Shown piece after piece: positions 44,861 to 55,252 of a stretch of DNA of 64,000 bases. Origin of the DNA: Paramicrobacterium chengjingii. GTDB lineage: Bacteria > Actinomycetota > Actinomycetes > Actinomycetales > Microbacteriaceae. The stretch lies in assembly GCF_011751765.2 (NCBI RefSeq), contig NZ_CP061169.1:3558516-3622515 (forward strand), given 5' to 3'. The notes under the pieces are model-generated. The model was not told where the DNA came from. It did not search any database and worked only from the letters and a program-made list of their open reading frames with translations. The first letter of the stretch is position 1. Every line of letters starts with the position of its first letter. The translations under genes were made by a program, and so were the position numbers.

Positions 44861-46390
44861 TTAGTGAGCGGGAAGAGTCAGGATGCCGTCGTCGACGAGG
44901 TCCCGCACACGGGGGAGCAGCTGCCTCCGCAGCGCCGATTCGTCGACGTCGAGCAACTGGGAGAGTGCGCCGACGATCGCCGCGATCGCGAGGTCGCCGT
45001 CACAGGCTCCGATGAGCGCGGCAAGCGCTGTGTCGATGGGAATGCTGCGACCGAATCCGCCGCCTTGGCGCAGAATGATTGCCGTAGGATCGTCGCTTCC
45101 CGGCCAGTAGTGCTGCTCAAATGTCACATCTCCGGTGACGACGAGAGTCGTGGCTGCGAACGCCTCGTCTGAGAGGTTGCTCTGCGCGTCGTGCGCAGCG
45201 ACGCATGCAGCAATGTGCATGCCAAGCCCAGTTTCGTTGCTTCCCTGCGCGGTCAGTAACCGTTCATGACGGTTCCAGGAAGTGGATGCTGAATCGCGCC
45301 GCCTTCGCAGGTAGACGTACCCGAAGCCGACGGAACGCACGCCGCGCTGCTCGAAGTCCTCGAGCCATGCGGCATACAGTTCGTCAAAGCGTTCTGTGCC
45401 CTCACGCGTTCCGCCGTCGCGAATCCAGGTTTCGGCGTACTCGTCTGGAGACTGCACCTCACGCTCAATCACCCACGAATCGAGAGCGCCGGCAGCATCC
45501 TCCTGCAGCCAGGCTGCAACTCGATCACGCCCAGAAGTTCCAACGTGGTACTCCCAGTTCGCCAGCATCTGAACGGTGCCCCCCGGGGTCAGGTGGTCGA
45601 CGCTGCCCACAATGACGGAGCGCACGATCTCGTCGCCGACAAGACCGCCGTCGCGGTATTCGTACGCGGGAACACCGGGTTGCCGGGGTGTGATCACGAA
45701 CGGGGGATTGCTGACGATCTGGTCGAATCGTTCACCCGCAACGGGTTCGAAGAGGCTCCCAAGGCGAAACTCGATGTTCGTGACCGCATTCAGGTCGGCA
45801 TTCAGCTGCGCCATCGCCAGAGCGCGCTGCGAGATGTCGGTCGCGACGACCCGCCGGGCATGACGCGCCGCATGCAGCGCTTGAATGCCGCATCCAGTCC
45901 CCAGATCGAGAACGCTGTCGACCGGAGTTTGCACCATAAGCCCCGCGAGCGAGAGCGAGGCTCCGCCCACGCCGAGCACGTGGTCTTCGTCGAGTGCCCC
46001 GTGGCGGGCGAGCTCACCGAGATCCGACACGATCCACCAGCTGCAGGCGCCGTCAGCGTCGACGAAACTATAGGGCCGCAGATCTCTCAGAGGACGGATG
46101 CTGTCGCCCGCTGCACTGACGAGCTCGAGCTCCTCCGCGCCCGCAATGCCCAGTGACGGCACGGCCCCCTCAAAATCGGAACGTGTCACGTCGCTGCCCA
46201 GCACAAAGAGTCGCGCGAGAGTGGCTGCGGGTGTCGCCGGCTGCCGCGCGAGTTGGCGCAAAGCGGGAACGCGTTGGTTGCGGTGCAGGGCAGCCTCGGC
46301 CTCGGCACCCCACAAGGCCGTGAGTGTCGATACCGAGTAGGCGGCGGCCGTCAGGTCCATTCTCAACTGCTGTGCGAGCGTTTCTGTCAC
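44861..46390 (-). CDS. Class I SAM-dependent methyltransferase (PrmC/RsmC-like)
   Basis: 509 residues. Residues ~155-260 hold the methyltransferase core: VDSVLDLGTGCGIQALHAARHARRVVATDIS (SAM-binding motif I), ALAMAQLNADLN and the N6-type catalytic motif IVSNPPFVITP. NPPF-type enzymes methylate glutamine, adenine or guanine amino groups. The N-terminal ~150 residues and C-terminal ~200 residues are extensions common in actinobacterial homologues (DUF7059/DUF7782-like from memory). The substrate is unknown. Confidence 0.88.
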   Translation of the reverse strand: MTETLAQQLRMDLTAAAYSVSTLTALWGAEAEAALHRNQRVPALRQLARQPATPAATLARLFVLGSDVTRSDFEGAVPSLGIAGAEELELVSAAGDSIRPLRDLRPYSFVDADGACSWWIVSDLGELARHGALDEDHVLGVGGASLSLAGLMVQTPVDSVLDLGTGCGIQALHAARHARRVVATDISQRALAMAQLNADLNAVTNIEFRLGSLFEPVAGERFDQIVSNPPFVITPRQPGVPAYEYRDGGLVGDEIVRSVIVGSVDHLTPGGTVQMLANWEYHVGTSGRDRVAAWLQEDAAGALDSWVIEREVQSPDEYAETWIRDGGTREGTERFDELYAAWLEDFEQRGVRSVGFGYVYLRRRRDSASTSWNRHERLLTAQGSNETGLGMHIAACVAAHDAQSNLSDEAFAATTLVVTGDVTFEQHYWPGSDDPTAIILRQGGGFGRSIPIDTALAALIGACDGDLAIAAIVGALSQLLDVDESALRRQLLPRVRDLVDDGILTLPAH

Positions 46391-46485
46391 TGAGCCATTC
46401 TCTCAGCCGACGCGGGTGCTTCCGTGATAGATATCGCCACGGACTTTGTGTCGGCAGCACAGCTCTTCTCCGCATCCGGAAAGGA

Positions 46486-46502
46486 AACCTGCTTCACAGG
46501 TT
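46486..46502 (-). terminator. Weak hairpin at the end of the 46501 gene
   Basis: AACCTG-CTTCA-CAGGTT overlaps the stop codon region, and TTCCTTTCC follows on the minus strand. Confidence 0.4.
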
Positions 46503-46935
46503 ACGGTGCAGCGCGGTAGCCCTCGTAGTCATCGGGCGCGAGCCAGCGAACGCCGGTTCGGTGACTGATCAGCTGCGCTCGCACTCGGATTCCTCGATCA
46601 CGTGCCGCCTGCGCCATCGAGCTTGCCCACACGCGATCGGGCAGCGTGACCGTCGATCCCGTTGGTCTCTCCGACACGAGAATCACCTCGGCGGCCCCGG
46701 TCTCCTCCATGATGGCGTGCAGACCCTCGATGCTGTGCTGTGTCGCGGCCTCATCTGGCACAAGCGGCGCTCCCTCAACCGGAACGATCATCGGCAGTTG
46801 CACGCCGTTCTCGTCGAGAAAGAAGATCCACCATTTGCGTTTGATGGCGCGCCCGATGAGATCTGCCACCCTGTCTTCAATCTGCTTGTCGCTCACGAGT
46901 GGCATGCGAGCGGCTTCCTCTGCACTGATGGTCAT
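46501..46935 (-). CDS. Conserved hypothetical protein
   Basis: 144 residues from ATG 46935; no clear ribosome site, and ATG 46905 is possible. Soluble, alpha/beta-looking: DKQIEDRVADLIGRAIKRKWWIFFLDENGVQLPMIVPVEGAP, then IMEETGAAEVILVSERPTGSTVTLPDRVWASSMAQAARDRGIRVRAQLISHRTGVRWLAPDDY. The pattern recalls JAB/RadC-like or DUF domains of actinobacteria, but no motif is conclusive. It is divergent from the RecQ-like helicase. Confidence 0.65.
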   Translation of the reverse strand: MTISAEEAARMPLVSDKQIEDRVADLIGRAIKRKWWIFFLDENGVQLPMIVPVEGAPLVPDEAATQHSIEGLHAIMEETGAAEVILVSERPTGSTVTLPDRVWASSMAQAARDRGIRVRAQLISHRTGVRWLAPDDYEGYRAAP

Positions 46936-47122
46936 GCAACGATGGTGCCCGGATGCCGCAGGGCCAGGCGCCCCACAGGGCACATCTGTGGACGGCGCGG
47001 AGTTCTCCACAGGCGTGCTTTTGCACTCCCCTCATTCGCCCACAGTTCCGCTCCGCCTGACCGCGATCCACAACTGCCGCAAACCCGGCCGCGTTGTCAG
47101 TTGCATCTGATTGGCTGGGGGA

Positions 47123-49234
47123 GTGACTGACAGCACCCGAACAGCGGCACTTGAGAAGCTCCGAGCACTTGTTGGGCGCGATGACGCTGATTTTCACGAC
47201 GGGCAGTTCGAGGCGATCTCGGCGCTCGTCGACGACCGCGAACGCACGCTCGTTGTGCAACGCACGGGGTGGGGCAAATCTGCCGTGTACTTCGTCGCAA
47301 CGCTGCTTTTGCGACGCGCCGGCGCAGGTCCGACGCTGCTCGTCTCTCCGCTTCTCGCACTCATGCGCGACCAGATCGCCGCTGCCGCTCGCGCCGGAGT
47401 GCGCGCGGCATCCATCAGTTCCGCAAACGCACACGAGTGGGGCGACGTACTCGTCGCACTCGAACGTGACGAGATTGACGTGCTGCTCGTGTCACCGGAA
47501 CGACTGAACAACCCGTCGTTTCGCGATGAGCAGCTGCCGCAACTTGTCGGTCGCACGGGGTTGCTGGTGGTCGACGAGGCGCACTGCATCTCAGATTGGG
47601 GCCATGACTTCCGCCCCGACTACCGCAGGCTGCGCGATCTGGTCGCCCGCATGCCGGCGAATGTTCCCGTACTCGCCACGACGGCCACGGCAAACAAGCG
47701 CGTCGTCATTGACGTCGAAGAGCAACTGAGCGCTGGGGGAAAGCCGGTCACGACGATCAGAGGCCCGCTCGCACGCCGATCGCTGCGCCTTGGCGTTCTT
47801 CAGCTACCCGACAACGCAGCGCGACTCGCGTGGCTGCTCAGCCACCTCGGCGAGCTCTCCGGCAGCGGCATCATCTATGCGCTGACCGTCTCGGCCGCTG
47901 AAGACACCGCGCAGCTGCTCAGGGAGGCGGGACACAACGTGCTCGCCTACACCGGTCGCACCGATCCAGCCGAACGCGAGCGGGCCGAAGCGGCTCTCAA
48001 GGGAAACGGGGTAAAGGCTCTCGTTGCCACCAGTGCCCTCGGCATGGGTTTCGACAAGCCCGACCTCGGCTTCGTCGTTCACCTCGGTGCACCGTCTTCG
48101 CCCGTCGCGTATTACCAGCAGGTGGGTCGCGCGGGCCGGGCAACTCAGCACGCCGATGTGCTGCTTCTGCCCGGGGAGGAAGATCGCGCGATCTGGCGCT
48201 ATTTTGCGACAGCGTCCATGCCCGACGAGCACTCTGCAACGGCCGTCCTCTCCGTTCTCGGCGAGTCGGATCGCCCGTTGTCGACGCCGGCCATCGAGTC
48301 TCGAGTCGATCTCAAGCGCAACGCACTCGAGCTGTTACTGAAGGTGCTCGACGTCGACGGAGCGGTGCAACGTGTTCAAGGTGGCTGGCTCGCGACGGGT
48401 CAGTCGTGGCAATACGACCGGGAGCGCTACGAGCGCATCTCGGCCGAACGCGTTGCCGAGCAGAACGCCATGATCGAATATGAAGCGGGCAGCGAGTGCC
48501 GCATGGCGTTTCTGCAACGTCAACTTGACGATGACACAGCTCTCGCCTGCGGACGCTGCGATGTCTGCGCAGGCGCGTGGTACCCGGTCGACGCCGATGC
48601 GCCATCACGAGACGCCGCGTCGAAGAGCCTCGCGCGCGTCGGCGTCGTGATCGAGCCCCGAGCCCAGTGGCCGACGGGTTCCGCGCAAGTGGGCCTTCCG
48701 GTCAAAGGGCGCATTTCTGCAGAACACCGTCTCGAACCCGGCCGTGCACTTGCCCGTCTCACCGACCTCGGCTGGGGCGGGCGACTGCGCGAGATCTTCG
48801 CTCCGAACGCTGCCGATGGTGTTGTCGATGGGGCGCTTCTCGACGCCTGCGTGCGCGTACTTGCCGACTGGACGTGGAACGAACGCCCGGGCGCTGTCGT
48901 CTCCGTGCCCTCGCAGAGCCGCCCAGAGCTCGTCGGCTCTCTTGCGGCCGGGCTGTCGTCGATTGGGAGAATTCCCTACCTCGGTGCGCTTGAGGCCGAA
49001 ACGACGACTCCGGCGTCGCGCAGCATGAACAGCGTTTTTCGACTCGCATCGGTCTGGGGACGATTTCGCATCGGCCCGGATGTGGCGCGCGGCCTCGATG
49101 AGCACGCGGGCTCACCGATTCTGCTCGTCGACGACCGTTCCGACAGCAGATGGACACTCACCGTCGCGGGTCAGACGCTGCTCGCAGGCGGCGCCAGCTC
49201 CGTTCTCCCGTTTACTCTCGCGCTCCAAGCCTGA
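47123..49234 (+). CDS. RecQ-like DEAD/DEAH-box helicase
   Basis: 703 residues from GTG 47123 (TTG 47111 possible). Helicase motifs: [14 protein letters not shown] (I), [11 protein letters not shown] (Ia), [21 protein letters not shown] (II), ATTATAN (III), [18 protein letters not shown] (IV), [40 protein letters not shown] (V-VI). A RecQ zinc-binding segment follows ([19 protein letters not shown]...CGRCDVC). The C-terminal ~190 residues are not a typical HRDC domain and include [26 protein letters not shown], which resembles a phosphoribosyltransferase-like fold. DNA unwinding and repair role. Confidence 0.9.
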   Translation: MTDSTRTAALEKLRALVGRDDADFHDGQFEAISALVDDRERTLVVQRTGWGKSAVYFVATLLLRRAGAGPTLLVSPLLALMRDQIAAAARAGVRAASISSANAHEWGDVLVALERDEIDVLLVSPERLNNPSFRDEQLPQLVGRTGLLVVDEAHCISDWGHDFRPDYRRLRDLVARMPANVPVLATTATANKRVVIDVEEQLSAGGKPVTTIRGPLARRSLRLGVLQLPDNAARLAWLLSHLGELSGSGIIYALTVSAAEDTAQLLREAGHNVLAYTGRTDPAERERAEAALKGNGVKALVATSALGMGFDKPDLGFVVHLGAPSSPVAYYQQVGRAGRATQHADVLLLPGEEDRAIWRYFATASMPDEHSATAVLSVLGESDRPLSTPAIESRVDLKRNALELLLKVLDVDGAVQRVQGGWLATGQSWQYDRERYERISAERVAEQNAMIEYEAGSECRMAFLQRQLDDDTALACGRCDVCAGAWYPVDADAPSRDAASKSLARVGVVIEPRAQWPTGSAQVGLPVKGRISAEHRLEPGRALARLTDLGWGGRLREIFAPNAADGVVDGALLDACVRVLADWTWNERPGAVVSVPSQSRPELVGSLAAGLSSIGRIPYLGALEAETTTPASRSMNSVFRLASVWGRFRIGPDVARGLDEHAGSPILLVDDRSDSRWTLTVAGQTLLAGGASSVLPFTLALQA

Positions 49235-49273
49235 CCTGCCTGAAATCACCCGCAGCAGATCAGGCCAACAGGT

Positions 49274-49657
49274 TCAGCCGTGTGATTCGGCCTTGCGTGC
49301 GCAGTCAATGCACAGCGTCGCGTAGGGCCGCGCCTCGAGACGTGGGCGCCCAATGGCGTTGCCGCACGATTCGCACATGCCAAACTCGTGATTCTTGATG
49401 CGCTCAAGTGCAGCATCGAGCTCCCTGAGCTCGTTCTCGCCCTCGGTCTGCAACCCAGTGAGTTTCGACCACTCATCCGACATCGTCGGGCCTTCGGGAT
49501 CATGCTCGTCGTCATTCGTGCCCTCACCGAGGGATTCGCGCACTTCGTCCAGCGCCTCATCGTTCGACGCCATGAGGTGCACAAGTTCGTCTCTGCGACG
49601 GTGCAGAACATTGGCGAAGTGCTCAAGTGTGCTGTCGCTCAATCGTGAAGTGGCCAT
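49274..49657 (-). CDS. TraR/DksA-family C4 zinc-finger protein
   Basis: 127 residues. The N-terminal coiled-coil (DSTLEHFANVLHRRRDELVHLMASNDEALDEV...) is followed by an acidic loop (NDDEHDPEGPTMSDEW) and the DksA zinc finger FGMCESCGNAIGRPRLEARPYATLCIDC near the C terminus (four Cys). Such proteins bind RNA polymerase through the secondary channel or act as related regulators. It converges on the RecQ-like gene with a 39-bp gap. Confidence 0.9.
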   Translation of the reverse strand: MATSRLSDSTLEHFANVLHRRRDELVHLMASNDEALDEVRESLGEGTNDDEHDPEGPTMSDEWSKLTGLQTEGENELRELDAALERIKNHEFGMCESCGNAIGRPRLEARPYATLCIDCARKAESHG

Positions 49658-49773
49658 AGACCATCGTGACACATTGTTGCCGAATCACACGGAACGGCAA
49701 GCACCCCACGAGACACTCGCCGTGAAGGTCGTACCCTGGAAGGGCACGTCGACCCGATTGAAAGCGAGCCGAA

Positions 49774-50163
49774 ATGAGTGAGTCTCTCGCCCGTTTGCGG
49801 GCAGACGCGCGTCTCGAGCTCGATGTGCTCATCGAGCACCGCTCCCGTGATGGCCAAGATCCGTGGGACTTTCTTCAGTTTCTTCCGACCGTCGACCAGC
49901 TCGTTGTTCGAGCGCTTCGAGATGACGAGCTCGATCGCACGGGAAAGACCGCAGAATTTCTACTCGCGCGGCTCGGCGAGAAGACACAACGCCCGGATGC
50001 CGCCCGGCTCCGCATCGAGGCGGACCGCCTTGAGTATGGCATTCTCCGCGAGATCGCACACCGTCATCCCGAACTCACGCAGGCTGTTTGGACGCTGGCA
50101 GGCGACCTTGACCACGCTCAGATCTCGCCAGCCGAACCCGCCACACGTCGTGGCGAGGAGTAG
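49774..50163 (+). CDS. Conserved hypothetical protein
   Basis: 129 residues, soluble and mostly helical and acidic/basic mixed: MSESLARLRADARLELDVLIEHRSRDGQDPWDFLQFLPTVDQLVVRALRDDELDRTGK, then a helical C terminus (RLRIEADRLEYGILREIAHRHPELTQAVWTLAGDLD). No family was recognised. ATG 49774 has GAGCCGAA upstream. It lies before the DUF6049 gene and may share its transcript. Confidence 0.6.
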   Translation: MSESLARLRADARLELDVLIEHRSRDGQDPWDFLQFLPTVDQLVVRALRDDELDRTGKTAEFLLARLGEKTQRPDAARLRIEADRLEYGILREIAHRHPELTQAVWTLAGDLDHAQISPAEPATRRGEE

Positions 50164-50251
50164 GGCGCTCCGAACACGCTCAGGCAAGGTGAGCCTGGTG
50201 CATCGTAGAATCGGCTGAGCCCTCGCCCGTCGCGAGAGGCTCACCACTACT

Positions 50252-52444
50252 ATGACTCTTCCTTCGACTCTTGCGCGCGCGGCCGTTGTCGCAGCCGTCG
50301 GCTTGTCGTCCCTCGCGCTCACACCGTCAGCGACGGCCGGTGGCCACGTGTCGACTGCTGCCGAGTCCGAGGGCGACGTCGTGCTGACTGTTGAACTGCT
50401 CGACACCCCTCTGCTGCCCGACAGCGAGATAAGAGCGAGCATCACTGTCACCAACCCCACGGATGACTCCCTCTCGTCCGGGCACGTCGTCTTGTCTGCA
50501 GGGGACCGCCCTATCGACTCCCGCGGTGAACTGAGCGCGTTTCTCGACCCCACCACAGCCGACACCGAGTCATCCACGACTCTCGACACGCTCGACATTC
50601 CGCCGATCGACCCCAACTCCACGTGGACGAGCACACCGGTCACAGTGACAAGCGAAGACCTCGAACTACCTGAGACATTCGGTGCATATGCCTTTGCGGG
50701 AACATATGTGTCCGGCGCGGTAACCGCGCAGTCTCGCGATGCATTTGTCTTTGAGGCGGGAACGCTTCCGCAACCAGCGACTGTGTCCGTCGCCGTACCG
50801 ATAACACTGCCCCCGGCGGCAAACAGCCTTATCACCGCGGGGGACCTTGAGGCGTACACCTCTCCGTCCGGACTGCTCTCCCAACAGCTAGACGGCGTCA
50901 TCGGTCACGATGTCGCCCTAGGCATAGACCCGCGCATCATTGCGTCCATTCGCGTGCTCGGTTCGGCCGCCCCCGATTCAGCGGTGGAATGGCTTGACCG
51001 TTTGGAAAGCTCCCCAAACGAAATATTCCCTCTGCAGTATGCGGATGCCGATCCGACGGCTCAGCTTCAGGCCGGTGCTGAATCGCTGCAGAAACCAACG
51101 TCGCTGATGTTCGGCATCGAACCGAAGAATTTCACTCCACCCGAGAATGAGGAGCCCGAAGCACCGACGCCGACGGGCACCTCGACGCCGAGCACCAACG
51201 ACGTCGGCCCAACATCGACACCGACGCCTCCCGTGGACCCCGACGGAATCCCGTCTCTCGAATCACTTCTCGACTTTCCCTATGCATTCCCTTCCGCCGT
51301 CTGGCCTGCCGACGACACAGTGACCGCTGCCGACCTCGCGGGCTTCGAGCAGTCCAAGCTGGGCCCCGTGATCATCTCGTCATCGAATACGTCGGCCGGG
51401 CCTCACACGACTGTCGATGCCAAGATCACACTCGGCGACACGACGGCGTTCATCTCAGACGCCGCTGCATCTCACGATCTGAGAGCTGCGGCCACAGCGG
51501 CGAGCGACACTGCGCAAAGCGACGCTCTTGCAGCCCTCGGGGCAAAACTTGCCGTGATCGCAAGCGAATCCGGCGCGAGCAATCGCAGCATCCTGCTCAC
51601 GCTTGATCGCACGTGGCCAACGAACGCCGAGCGGATGTCGTCTGTGCTGTCCACACTGGAGTCAGCCCCGGGCATCACGATGGGTTCTCTCGGCTCGCTC
51701 GAGACCTCGGATCGGGGAGACGTCAAGCTTGTCGACAAACCGCAGTCCGACGAACGGCTGTCGGCGTTCAGCCAAATCGCCTCGTTTGACGACGACATCG
51801 CTTCCTTCGCCACCGCGATTTCGGACCCTAGCCTCCTCGTCGGCCGGCATGACGCCGCCAAGCTTTCTGCGTACTCCATTGGCTGGCGCTCAGACTCCAC
51901 GGATTGGGCTGCTGAGGTTGCATCATTCGAGGAGGGCACTCACGATGTGCTCACGTCGGTGACCATTGTGCAATCGAGCCCGATTTTGATGATCGCTGAC
52001 CAGATTTCGATCAAGATCTCTGTGCGCAATAGCCTCGATCTTCCCGTGCACGTGGTGATGAAGGCCGCGCCAGATAATCCGAGACTCGCCGTCGAGTCGT
52101 CCGAGCTCACTGAGATTCCTGCGCAAACTCAGCAGTCCGTCGCCATTCCTGTCACGGCGAGACTGGGCAACGGCGACGTGAACCTGCGGCTCAACCTGTA
52201 TACGGAAGACGGTGTATCGCTCACCAACAGTTCGACTGTTCCTGTCACCGTGCGCGCCGACTGGGAGCGCATTGGCACCATCATCCTCATAGGAGGCGTC
52301 AGTCTGCTCTTCGTGTTCGGCGTGATCCGCACCGTGCTACGTCGCCGCCGCGAGCGGGCGGCTGTCGCCACGACGTCAGACACCTCGAAGTCCGGTGACG
52401 CAGAGCACGACGACGAGACTCTGGAAGGGCGCAACGATGGCTGA
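50252..52444 (+). CDS. DUF6049-family exported membrane protein
   Basis: 730 residues. Sec signal peptide (AAVVAAVGLSSLALTPSATAGG), a long extracytoplasmic region with beta-sandwich-like segments (VTVELLDTPLL-type start; late VHVVMKAAPDNPRLAVES...VPVTARLGNGDVNL), a Thr/Pro/Ser-rich linker near residue 305, and one C-terminal membrane helix (IGTIILIGGVSLLFVFGVI) followed by a basic/charged tail. Proteins of this family sit directly upstream of murJ in many actinobacteria. The stop overlaps the murJ start, so a cell-envelope role linked to lipid II export is likely. Exact function unknown. Confidence 0.88.
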   Translation: MTLPSTLARAAVVAAVGLSSLALTPSATAGGHVSTAAESEGDVVLTVELLDTPLLPDSEIRASITVTNPTDDSLSSGHVVLSAGDRPIDSRGELSAFLDPTTADTESSTTLDTLDIPPIDPNSTWTSTPVTVTSEDLELPETFGAYAFAGTYVSGAVTAQSRDAFVFEAGTLPQPATVSVAVPITLPPAANSLITAGDLEAYTSPSGLLSQQLDGVIGHDVALGIDPRIIASIRVLGSAAPDSAVEWLDRLESSPNEIFPLQYADADPTAQLQAGAESLQKPTSLMFGIEPKNFTPPENEEPEAPTPTGTSTPSTNDVGPTSTPTPPVDPDGIPSLESLLDFPYAFPSAVWPADDTVTAADLAGFEQSKLGPVIISSSNTSAGPHTTVDAKITLGDTTAFISDAAASHDLRAAATAASDTAQSDALAALGAKLAVIASESGASNRSILLTLDRTWPTNAERMSSVLSTLESAPGITMGSLGSLETSDRGDVKLVDKPQSDERLSAFSQIASFDDDIASFATAISDPSLLVGRHDAAKLSAYSIGWRSDSTDWAAEVASFEEGTHDVLTSVTIVQSSPILMIADQISIKISVRNSLDLPVHVVMKAAPDNPRLAVESSELTEIPAQTQQSVAIPVTARLGNGDVNLRLNLYTEDGVSLTNSSTVPVTVRADWERIGTIILIGGVSLLFVFGVIRTVLRRRRERAAVATTSDTSKSGDAEHDDETLEGRNDG

Positions 52445-54077
52445 TCCCGAGCCGAGCGCTCGCGACAACATTGGCCGTGCCAGCCTGTTTTTGGCCTCGG
52501 GCACCATTGTCAGCCGCATTCTTGGGTTCGCCAAGGCCGTGCTGCTCGCCGCGGCGATCGGCAGCGTCGGCAGCGCGAGCGCCGACGCGTTCGGCGTCGC
52601 CAACGCGCTGCCGAATCAGATCTACTCGATCGTCGCCGGAGGAGTTCTCAGCGCCATTCTCGTACCCACGATCGTGCGGGCGATCGTGGGGGAGGACCGC
52701 GGACGGGCGTACATTAACAAGCTGCTGACCGTTGCGCTCGTACTGCTCGTCGCCGTGACCCTTGTCGTCACACTCGCGGCTCCATTCATCATCAACCTGT
52801 ACCTGAGCAGCGGGGATATCGATCCCGCTGCACGGGCTCTCGCCACAGCGTTCGCCTACTGGTGTCTTCCCCAGGTGCTGTTTTACGGACTCTACTCACT
52901 GCTCGGCGAGATTCTCAACGCACACAAGCTCTTCGGCCCGTTCACCTGGGCACCAGCGGTCAATAATGTCATCGCAATGGCAGGGCTCATCGCCTTTATG
53001 ATGATTTTCGGGGCGGATGCCGCGGGATCACGTCTTGTCACCGAGTGGTCTCCCGACATGATTCTTCTGCTGGCTGGTTCGGCGACCGCCGGGATCGTCG
53101 CGCAGGCATTGATTCTCTTCCTTTTCTGGCGCCGCATCGGTCTTTCATATCGCCCCGACTTCCGTTGGCGAGGAATCGGTCTGCGCGCGACGGGTAAGCT
53201 CGCCGGTTGGACGTTCGCGTCGCTTCTTCTCACGCAGTTGGGCGGTCTCGTTCAGACGAACGTGGCATTCCTCGCGGCTGGACACGGAGCGTCAACGGCG
53301 ACGCTTCAGGCGTCGTGGCTCATCATTATGCTGCCGCACTCGGTGATCGCCGTTTCGGTGGCGACAGCCTACTTCACGCGTATGGCGGAGCACGTGCACG
53401 CGGGGAGAGTCGAACGTATGAAGGAGGATGTGGCGCGCGCCGCGCGACAGATCACGCTGCTCATCGTGCTCGCCGGAGCTGTTATCGCCGTTGTCGCATT
53501 GCCCTTCTCAAGTCTTTTCACAGGCACTCTCGGCCAGGCAGGCCAGATGGCAATGGTGATTCTCGCCTATATGGGCGACCTGCTTCCCTTCACGCTGCTG
53601 TTTGTCGTTCAACGCACGTTCTTCGCCCTCGGAGACACCCGCACGCCGTTTCTCTCCACCGTCGTGCAGGCCACGGTGTTTATCGCACTCTGCCTGTTGT
53701 GCTCGATGCTCCCGCCCGAATGGATCGGCGTTGGGCTCGCAGCATCCATCTCGGTCGCCGGCGTCGTTCAGCTGATCGTCGGTTACCTCTTGCTGAGGCG
53801 CAAGATCGGCGGGCTCGGTGCCCGACCCGTTCTGCTCGCCATTCTCAGGTTCGTGTTGGCAGCGCTCCCCGCCGCGGCCGTGGGCTGGCTCATCACCTGG
53901 CTGCTCGGGGCCACGACCGAAGGCGGCTTCGCCGTCGGCTCAGCTCTCGGTGCGATCGCCACGATGGCCATCGTCGGAACAGCCATGGCCGCCGTCTACT
54001 TCGGCATCCTCATTCTCACGCGCACCCCAGACCTCAAGGGCGCTCTCGCCCCACTGCGCCGTCGCCTCGGTCGATGA
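52437..54077 (+). CDS. murJ: Lipid II flippase MurJ
   Basis: 546 residues from ATG 52437, with GGAAGGG upstream; it overlaps the DUF6049 gene by 8 bp. MATE-like/MVF protein with about 14 membrane helices; landmarks are NIGRASLFLASGTIVSRILGFAKAVLLAAAIG at the N terminus, the NALPNQIYSIVAGGVLSAILVP loop, and SLLGEILNAHKLFGPFTWAPAVNN. It flips the peptidoglycan precursor lipid II across the membrane. Actinobacterial MurJ often has a C-terminal kinase-like domain; this one ends soon after the last helix. Confidence 0.94.
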   Translation: MADPEPSARDNIGRASLFLASGTIVSRILGFAKAVLLAAAIGSVGSASADAFGVANALPNQIYSIVAGGVLSAILVPTIVRAIVGEDRGRAYINKLLTVALVLLVAVTLVVTLAAPFIINLYLSSGDIDPAARALATAFAYWCLPQVLFYGLYSLLGEILNAHKLFGPFTWAPAVNNVIAMAGLIAFMMIFGADAAGSRLVTEWSPDMILLLAGSATAGIVAQALILFLFWRRIGLSYRPDFRWRGIGLRATGKLAGWTFASLLLTQLGGLVQTNVAFLAAGHGASTATLQASWLIIMLPHSVIAVSVATAYFTRMAEHVHAGRVERMKEDVARAARQITLLIVLAGAVIAVVALPFSSLFTGTLGQAGQMAMVILAYMGDLLPFTLLFVVQRTFFALGDTRTPFLSTVVQATVFIALCLLCSMLPPEWIGVGLAASISVAGVVQLIVGYLLLRRKIGGLGARPVLLAILRFVLAALPAAAVGWLITWLLGATTEGGFAVGSALGAIATMAIVGTAMAAVYFGILILTRTPDLKGALAPLRRRLGR

Positions 54078-54231
54078 TCCGCTCCAGACGCACACGGTAA
54101 CTCTGCATCCTGGTTACATACCGGACTGCCCAGGTTCTCGACAGCATGATCGCAGGCAACACCCATCCGAGTGGAATAGTCGCTGGATACACTGTGTTCT
54201 ACTCGACAGAACCAAACGTCAGGAGACTTGG

Positions 54232-55206
54232 GTGCACAACGTCATCATCATCGGGTCCGGCCCCGCCGGATACACCGCGGCGATCTACGCGGCGCGCGCA
54301 GAACTCGAGCCGATCGTTATCGCCAGCTCCGTCGAGGCTGGCGGAGAACTCATGAACACGACAGATGTCGAGAACTTCCCTGGCTTTCCCGAGGGCATCC
54401 TCGGGCCCGACCTCATGGCCAAGATGCAGGCTCAAGCCGAGCGATTCGGAACAAAGGTCGTCTACGACGACGTCGACAGCATTCAGCTCGACGGCCCCGT
54501 GAAGACGGTGAAGACCATGCTGGGCGACACTTACGAAGCACGCTCCGTGATCATCGCAACGGGCTCTGCGTACCGCAAGATCGGCATCAGCGACGAAGAG
54601 CGCCTGTCGGGCCGCGGCGTCAGTTGGTGCGCCACATGCGACGGCTTCTTCTTCAAGGGCAAGACGATCGCCGTCGTCGGCGGCGGCGACTCCGCCATGG
54701 AAGAGGCGACCTTCCTCACCCGCTTCGCTGAGAAGGTCTACCTCGTCCACCGCCGTGACTCACTCCGGGCCTCCAAGATCATGCAGGAGCGGGCTTTTAC
54801 AAACCCCAAGATCGAGTTCGTGTGGAACAACGAGGTTGTCGGCATCACGGGCGAGGATGCTGTCACAGGGCTCACGCTGCGCAACACCACAGACGGCACC
54901 GAGTCGAAGCTTGACGTTCAGGGACTCTTCGTCGCCATCGGTAACGACCCCCGCACCCACCTCGTGCACGGTCAACTCGACCTCACGCCAGATGGCACGA
55001 TCGCCGTTGACGGCCGCTCATCGAAGACGAACGTTCCCGGTGTGTTCGCGGCCGGCGATGTCATCGACCCGACATACCGCCAGGCCGCGACGGCAGCGGG
55101 TAGCGGAACCGTCGCCGCGCTCGACGCGGAGCACTACCTCGCCGCTTTAGATGAAGCCGGTGAACCAGACACCGGGGCCGACCAACTCGCCGGTCACGTC
55201 GCCTGA
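54232..55206 (+). CDS. trxB: Thioredoxin-disulfide reductase
   Basis: 324 residues from GTG 54232, with AGGAG 6 nt upstream. FAD-binding NVIIIGSGPAGYTAAIYAARA, redox-active SWCATCDG (CxxC), NADPH-binding VVGGGDSAMEEATFLTRF, and the C-terminal FAD motif GVFAAGDVIDPTYRQAATAAGSG. It reduces thioredoxin with NADPH. It forms an operon with trxA 46 bp downstream. Confidence 0.96.
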   Translation: MHNVIIIGSGPAGYTAAIYAARAELEPIVIASSVEAGGELMNTTDVENFPGFPEGILGPDLMAKMQAQAERFGTKVVYDDVDSIQLDGPVKTVKTMLGDTYEARSVIIATGSAYRKIGISDEERLSGRGVSWCATCDGFFFKGKTIAVVGGGDSAMEEATFLTRFAEKVYLVHRRDSLRASKIMQERAFTNPKIEFVWNNEVVGITGEDAVTGLTLRNTTDGTESKLDVQGLFVAIGNDPRTHLVHGQLDLTPDGTIAVDGRSSKTNVPGVFAAGDVIDPTYRQAATAAGSGTVAALDAEHYLAALDEAGEPDTGADQLAGHVA

Positions 55207-55252
55207 CGGTGACCGACGGCATCCATTTATACCGATAATAAAAGGAGTCATC

